Assembly (NCBI RefSeq): GCF_010015445.1
Contig: NC_053116.1
Span: forward strand, 36,849,285-36,913,284
Direction: 5' to 3'
Origin: Perca fluviatilis
Taxonomy: Eukaryota; Chordata; Actinopteri; Perciformes; Percidae
Length of the DNA stretch: 64,000 nucleotides
A program made the translations under genes and the position numbers. Positions 59,601-64,000 of this stretch are shown here, one piece after another. A model generated the notes under the pieces. The model saw only the letters and a program-made list of their open reading frames with translations, was not told the origin of the DNA and did no database searches. Every line of letters begins with the position of its first letter. Within the stretch, counting starts at the first letter, position 1.

Positions 59601-61217
59601 GGTGGACCTCATGGGACCTTAAGTCAGAAAAAATATGAACGGTAGTGAACGGGGGAGAGGCAAATTATGTTTTGACCCAGTTTGAATTGAGCCATGGATT
59701 ACAAATATGATGTTCGTCCATTTAAAAGAGAATTTTTCAACCGAAGAAAGTCTCAGTTAGCCGTAGGTTTGTCGTAGTACCACTTGGTTTTGTGTGAGTC
59801 CCCTCAGTGGACTACATCTCCCAGTGGACTAAATCTCCCGTTTCACACAATCTACGTCACCTAGCTTGATGCTTGGTTTGCTCGCTAGCTAGCTAGCTTA
59901 GCTCTGTTCCACAACACATGTAACGTTATCTTACCTGCTGTGTTTTATCCAGTCAAGTGTTTTCAGCAGATTAGCAAAAGAACGAGAGAGATCCTCTGCT
60001 AATTACATCACAGGTACAATACACACAGACACACACAGGTACAATACACACAGACACACACAGGTACAATACACACAGACATCGGAGCTTCAGCCAGACG
60101 TCATCCATGAAGTTTGTAGTCTTTATAATTATGTATTTTCAGTCTTATACTTCAACAGTTTAACAATAAACGGAGTCTTTCTTCGGTTGAAAAATAATGT
60201 TTTAAATTGACGAACATCATATGTGTAATCCATGGCTCAATTCAAACGGGATCAAAAAATAATGACCTCTCCATTGACCCTCGTTCATATTTTTTCGGAA
60301 GATAGGTCCCATGGACCAGAAGTAGAAGGGCGTGACTTCGGCTCTCTATACAGCTGGGTACCAAAATTTGATTATTTGTGGAGCGAACTGCCTCCACAGT
60401 ATCAAAAAATAAGTAAGGACTAAATCTCATTAGGGTCAGGAGCCAATAAGCACGCAGCGTGCTTCTACCATGATCTAATAATGCTGCTGATTGGCTTGTC
60501 TATCGTTACACGACGTCGTGGTAGGATTTCCAGAAACGCCACGTTGTTACGATGAGACTAAAGGGGAAAGCTGAGACGACATCGGCGAGTTCGGCTAAAC
60601 GTAACTCCTCCAGCGAGAGTTTAAATCCTCCATCAGGACATAGGATCAACACACGCGGTGGTTAAACTGTGCTGCCTTGCTTAACGGTCCCTCAGCTGAC
60701 TGTTCATTAAATGTGAGCGTGAACGTCTCGACTACAGTGTGTCACATAGAGGTTTCGGGGTTTAAAAATTACGATTTGTACCGTAATGTTATTTCTTTTT
60801 GTTTAAAAATGATAGATTTTATAAAATGAGTATCGGAACAAAGTGCGGTTCAGGAACCGAGGTCTGAGTCTCTGTCTGGAAGGTAGCGGAGCGACTAAAG
60901 GATGACTTGTTCCACAGCTGTGGAGGCCTTTGAGCTGTCGACGGAGCGGCGGGCGCACGAGCGCCAGGAGTTTGAGCGGCTGGCCAATGAGAAGGAGGCG
61001 TTCAGGATGCGCATGGAGGAGAAGCAGAGACAAGAGGAGGAGCAGCGGCAGAAGGAGGAGGTCGCCAGGCTGCGGCAGGAACAGGTGACTGCACAACGCG
61101 TTTTTTATTTTAGAGGTTTGACTTCGTCGCAGAGTGAGGCTGCGTCTACACCGCCACCTGCTGGTTTCAGAGCCAGAGGTGATCCACACACACACACACA
61201 CATACACATACACACAC

Positions 61218-61266
<49 letters not shown>

Positions 61267-61927
61267 TGTGTTCTTATCTCCAGCAGAAGAACTGATCTCA
61301 GTTTAAACTAACACGGCCAAACCAAAATGTATCTGTATCCTGGGCATAAACAGGAGGCAGTGTGGAGACTTCTCCTCCAAAGGTCTCCGGTTTACGGGCT
61401 CGGAAACGCCAGAGCAGGGGGAATGAGTGGGGTAAATGCTAAAGCAGGGGGGAATGAGGGGGGGGGCCAGAGCAGGGTGGAATGAGAGGGGGAAACACTA
61501 AAGCAGGGGGAATGAGAGGGGGGCCAGAGCAGGGTGGAATGAGAGAGGGGGGGAGGGAACACCAGAGCAGGGGGGAATGAGTGGGAAACGTAGCAGCAGA
61601 TATAAGTTTGTAAACCAAAACGTAGCGATGTAAATGTGGCCTAAGAATAGTGTTTCTGTCTAACATTTTGAGACTTGGTGGAAGCTGCCGGTCCGGAGTC
61701 TGGCTCAGGCCCTGGCCCGGAGTCTGGCTCAGGCCCTGGCCCGGAGTCTGGCTCAGGCCCTGGCCCGGAGTCTGGCTCAGGCCCTGGTCTGACGCAGGTT
61801 CTCTTTATCTCTGCAGGTTCACACTGCTCAGCCCATCCGTCACTACAAACCTGTAGCCGTGAAGAAGAGTGAGGTTCCTCTAACGGTCCCACAGTCGCCA
61901 AACTTTTCGGACCGCTTCCGCTTGTGA
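47698..61927 (+). CDS. tpx2: TPX2 microtubule nucleation factor
   Basis: Coding exons: 47698-47815, 49419-49562, 50089-50263, 51677-51739, 52121-52246, 52941-53050, 53196-53344, 54321-54492, 54599-54737, 55637-55859, 57265-57360, 57901-58074, 59009-59155, 59255-59363, 60918-61084, 61817-61927 (TGA). All are GT-AG and in phase, 740 codons (human TPX2 is 747). The optional exon 50796-50876 would make 767. The Aurora-A binding motif is YEFDAPS (13-19) with W38-F39, matching YSYDAPS and WF in the known family. Central repeats include [21 protein letters not shown] and [14 protein letters not shown] charged coiled-coil (650-704) precedes the C-terminal [12 protein letters not shown], the Eg5-binding end of the family. 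TPX2 is released from importin by Ran-GTP, activates Aurora A and drives branching microtubule nucleation on the mitotic spindle. The first coding ATG is chosen because the motif follows at the usual distance. Confidence 0.95.
50796..50876 (+). other. tpx2: Tandemly duplicated in-frame tpx2 exon
   Basis: An 81-nt segment with acceptor TTCATATTAG and donor GTAAAG, about 87% identical to the last 78 nt of exon 50089-50263. It begins and ends in phase 2, so inclusion adds exactly 27 codons ([16 protein letters not shown]...) without changing frame. The duplicated unit also carries the first ~38 nt of the following intron and the ~170 nt before the next acceptor. Whether it is spliced in is unknown. 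Confidence 0.75.
54764..55460. mobile_element. TTAA-type element half with 46-bp array (~12 copies)
   Basis: Starts TTTAAAGGTCCCATGACATG, followed by 12-13 copies of a 46-bp unit (TTAGTGGTCCCCTAATACTG...) from 54812 to about 55375, then the GTGTGGCCTTGACCAACTGC block and a CA run. It is the reverse complement of the right half of 21430-22183; the other terminus is missing. In the tpx2 intron before exon 55637. Confidence 0.85.
58415..58851. mobile_element. TTAA-flanked non-autonomous element
   Basis: TTAA at 58411-58414 and 58852-58855; ends AGGTGCCCTGCCATAC / GTGGCAGGGCACCT. A nested relative is at 2435-2881. In a tpx2 intron. Confidence 0.8.
59575..60350. repeat. Fold-back repeat with ~190-bp arms
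   Basis: The left arm (AGAGAGCCGAAGTC...AATTGAGCCATGGATTACA...TTTTTCAACCGAAGAAAG) is repeated inverted at 60165-60350. The centre is unique and includes a short CACAGGTACAATACACACAG triplication at about 60010-60080. In the tpx2 intron before exon 60918. Confidence 0.75.
61180..61265. repeat. (CA)n/(TA)n microsatellite
   Basis: Two CA runs separated by CATATATATATA, in the last tpx2 intron. Confidence 0.9.
61395..61590. repeat. Minisatellite related to the rhoa intron array
   Basis: About five degenerate units of CCAGAGCAGGGGGAATGAGA + GGGGAAA, the reverse complement of the 41942-43612 unit. Confidence 0.75.
61684..61798. repeat. 24-bp tandem repeat
   Basis: About 4.7 copies of CCGGAGTCTGGCTCAGGCCC + TGGC, ending 18 bp before the last tpx2 exon. 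The repeat is open in three frames but lies upstream of a good acceptor, so it is taken as intronic. Confidence 0.85.
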
Positions 61928-62246
61928 TCGGCGATTTAATTTACAGAAATCTGCTTATTTTACCACTTTTAAAAATGTTTCCATCTTTCTAAAATGACTT
62001 TTTACATCTTTTAGCTCGTTAGTCTGTATAATACTGGATGTAAAGTTGTCCACTAAAGCCCTGTTCCTGTTCTGGAGTGGAACCACGTGCTGTACATTAT
62101 ATTCTCTCCTGCTTTTCTTTTTCTCTCTTTATGACGAAAGCGCTTTACATTTGGTCTGTGATGTGTGCACACACTTTGAACCCGTTAACTTGCCTCGCCA
62201 TCCCATATTCTCTCTCTTTGCCCTGTTTTCTTTTTGTTTTTTACTC

Positions 62247-62252
62247 AATAAA
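62247..62252 (+). terminator. tpx2: Poly(A) signal of tpx2
   Basis: AATAAA about 320 bp after the stop codon, following a T-rich stretch, with no repeat between. Confidence 0.65.
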
Positions 62253-62497
62253 ATGTTACAAAATATTACCGATGATTATGGACATTTATTATTTGAAATT
62301 GACAGAAGTTAACTTTACAGTAATGGCAGTACATGGAAGTATGTGTTAACTTGGATAACTCAACATTGTGTGGCGTAAATCCTTATTACTGGTTGATTAT
62401 TTAGAAACTTTGAAAAAGTTAATGCAGTTATGTTTAATTTTTAAAACCTGAACGTTTTAAATGGCCTTAAAGAAACCCTACGAGTCTTACATGTTAA

Positions 62498-63389
62498 AGT
62501 GATGGTTCGGAGTAATTTCACCCTAGGGTCCTTTGCACCATGATCTCGAGCCAAACACCCCCCCAGAAGCTTTTTTCACCTGGGTCGAACATTGGGAGAG
62601 TTAGCGTAGTGTTATCAGCTGAATAGCTTAGCGCAGGGGCTAATGGATCCGAAGTGTCTCTTAACATTACCCCACTAATAATGCCCGAAATGATACCAAA
62701 CGTCTACAGTAGTACAAATAGGTTATGCTCTCATAAAACGATGGATTGGAAAGTTTGTAAGTACACCAGAAGTTTATGTAAATAACACTTGCCTGCTGGC
62801 TTCTGCTCTCTGCTGCTGCTGCTGTTACTACCGGGCAGTAAGAGTGCTTAGGGACATCTACAAATTACAACACCGAAAAGAGATGAAACAAAAATATTTA
62901 TTAATTTAATGATTAAATAAGGTAATGTCTCCAAACTTACCTCAATTATTACTTGTCTCCTGCTAGTTATACTACAGCACTTACTTTAAAAATAAGTTAA
63001 ATTAAAAATATTTTTGTTGCATCTCTTTTGGTGTTGTAATTTGTAGATGTCCCTAAGCACTCGCTCAACAGCAACAACAGCAGAGAGCAGAAGCCGCAGG
63101 CAAGTGTTATTTACATAAACTTCTGGTGTACTTACAAACTTTACAATCCATCGTTTATGAGTGCATAACCTATATATACTAGTGTAGACCTTTGGTATCA
63201 TTTCGGCATTATTAGTGGGGTAATGTTAAGAGACACTTGAATCCATTAGCCTAAGCTAAATTATTCAGCGGCTAACACTACGCTAACTCTCCCAATGTTC
63301 GACCCAGGTGAAAAAAGCTTCTGGGGGGGTGTTTGGCTCGAGGTCATGGTGCAAAGGACCCTAGGGTGAAATTACTCCGAACCATCACT
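62498..63389. mobile_element. TTAA-flanked fold-back element, long copy
   Basis: TTAA at 62494-62497 and 63390-63393. Same arms as 13325-13991. The centre has an extra ~215-bp segment bounded by GGACATCTACAAATTACAAC and its complement, absent from the short copy. Confidence 0.85.
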
Positions 63390-63513
63390 TTAAGGCTGTG
63401 TTTTCTGAGCTTTAAGTCCATTATTTTTAGTGTGCGTGTGTACTTGTATAGAAAAGGCAGCTTTATTTGTAGAGCACAGTTCAGCAACAAGAGATCTAGG
63501 GGATTTATTGGAT

Positions 63514-63557
63514 GATGATGATGATGATGATAATGATAATAATAATAATAATAATAA
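63514..63557. repeat. (ATG)n-(AAT)n microsatellite
   Basis: GATGATGATG changing to AATAATAATA over about 44 bp. Confidence 0.85.
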
Positions 63558-63744
63558 ATCGGAGCCTGTCGGAGGTAAATGTCACTTTTGTGGGTGTAAG
63601 TTGAAGGTGTGCACTTGCCAAATATCTTGCATTTTAGCTTGTTTATTAAAGTGCTGTTTCCGTCAGTGCTTTTATTTTTATTTTTTTAAGATGTCTGTTA
63701 TCTTTATGTTGGCATCTTAAACTCTGGGTTTATGTTTAACTGCT

Positions 63745-63983
63745 CCTCAGATCTCTGCAGGGTAAATCCAGACCGCTAGCTAGACTGTCAAATCTGAGTT
63801 TTCTGTTGCACGACTAAAACAACTTTTGAACGTACACGAACGTACACACGACGATTGTGATTGGTTTAAAGAAATGCTAATAAATCAGAACGTTTTTCTC
63901 CCAACCAAGAATGCGGTGTGGACTAGCCAGACCTTCCTCCACAGCGCTGTGGAGGAAGGTCTGGCAATGTGAGACTACTCTGA
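63745..63983. repeat. Dispersed repeat family B, terminal fragment
   Basis: Shares GGTTTAAAGAAATGCTAATA and the ACTAGCCAGACCTTCCTCCA block with copies at 22.65 and 43.7 kb. It ends in a perfect 38-bp palindrome at 63927-63964. Nothing else is recognisable between 63390 and the window end. Confidence 0.55.
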
Positions 63984-64000
63984 CACAAAAACATGGGAAA

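Overview
This is a 64 kb stretch of teleost fish nuclear DNA, most likely from a percomorph. The evidence is GT-AG spliced genes with short exons in long repeat-filled introns, vertebrate-only families (a GMEB SAND protein, TPX2), fish-type tRNA-derived SINEs, very dense Tc1, hAT and TTAA-flanked DNA-transposon remnants, and long TA/CA microsatellites. There is no operon, phage, plasmid or CRISPR structure. The organism and all exon joins are read from the sequence alone; no alignment or transcript was available.

Four protein-coding genes could be built exon by exon. (1) gmeb2, minus strand, 1586-13019: nine coding exons, an unbroken 525-codon frame, a KDWK-type SAND transcription factor. (2) An unnamed Nudix hydrolase of the DUF4743 / thiamine-pyrophosphokinase-like group, plus strand, 17291-28831. 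Its second coding exon runs into a G/A homopolymer block (17558-17740) that looks like an assembly defect, so about 40 codons are lost. (3) rhoa, minus strand, 35561-44250: four coding exons, 193 aa, CAAX box CLLL. (4) tpx2, plus strand, 47698-61927: sixteen coding exons giving 740 aa, plus a tandemly duplicated, in-frame 81-nt extra exon at 50796-50876.

The layout is head-to-head, tail-to-tail, head-to-head. gmeb2 and the Nudix gene diverge from about 16.85-17.29 kb. The Nudix gene and rhoa converge across 28.8-35.6 kb. rhoa and tpx2 diverge from 46.2-47.3 kb. The tpx2 upstream region carries two CCAAT boxes and a CHR-like hexamer, the usual G2/M promoter layout. The four genes do not form one pathway: GMEB2 is a nuclear DNA-binding factor, RhoA a membrane GTPase, TPX2 a spindle assembly factor, and the Nudix protein probably a metabolic or damage-clearing pyrophosphohydrolase.

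The rest is mobile and repetitive DNA: six copies of one ~530-bp TA-flanked palindromic Tc1-type MITE; a frame-broken Tc1 transposon with ~215-bp inverted repeats sitting in a microsatellite that splits a LINE 3' end; several hAT-type elements with 8-bp target duplications, two of them with internal minisatellites; TTAA-flanked elements, several holding 46- or 58-bp tandem arrays; large fold-back palindromes; and a 1.7-kb pyrimidine-rich minisatellite in rhoa intron 1 whose unit recurs in a tpx2 intron. I found no convincing new biological system. The observation most worth following is the tpx2 exon duplication.
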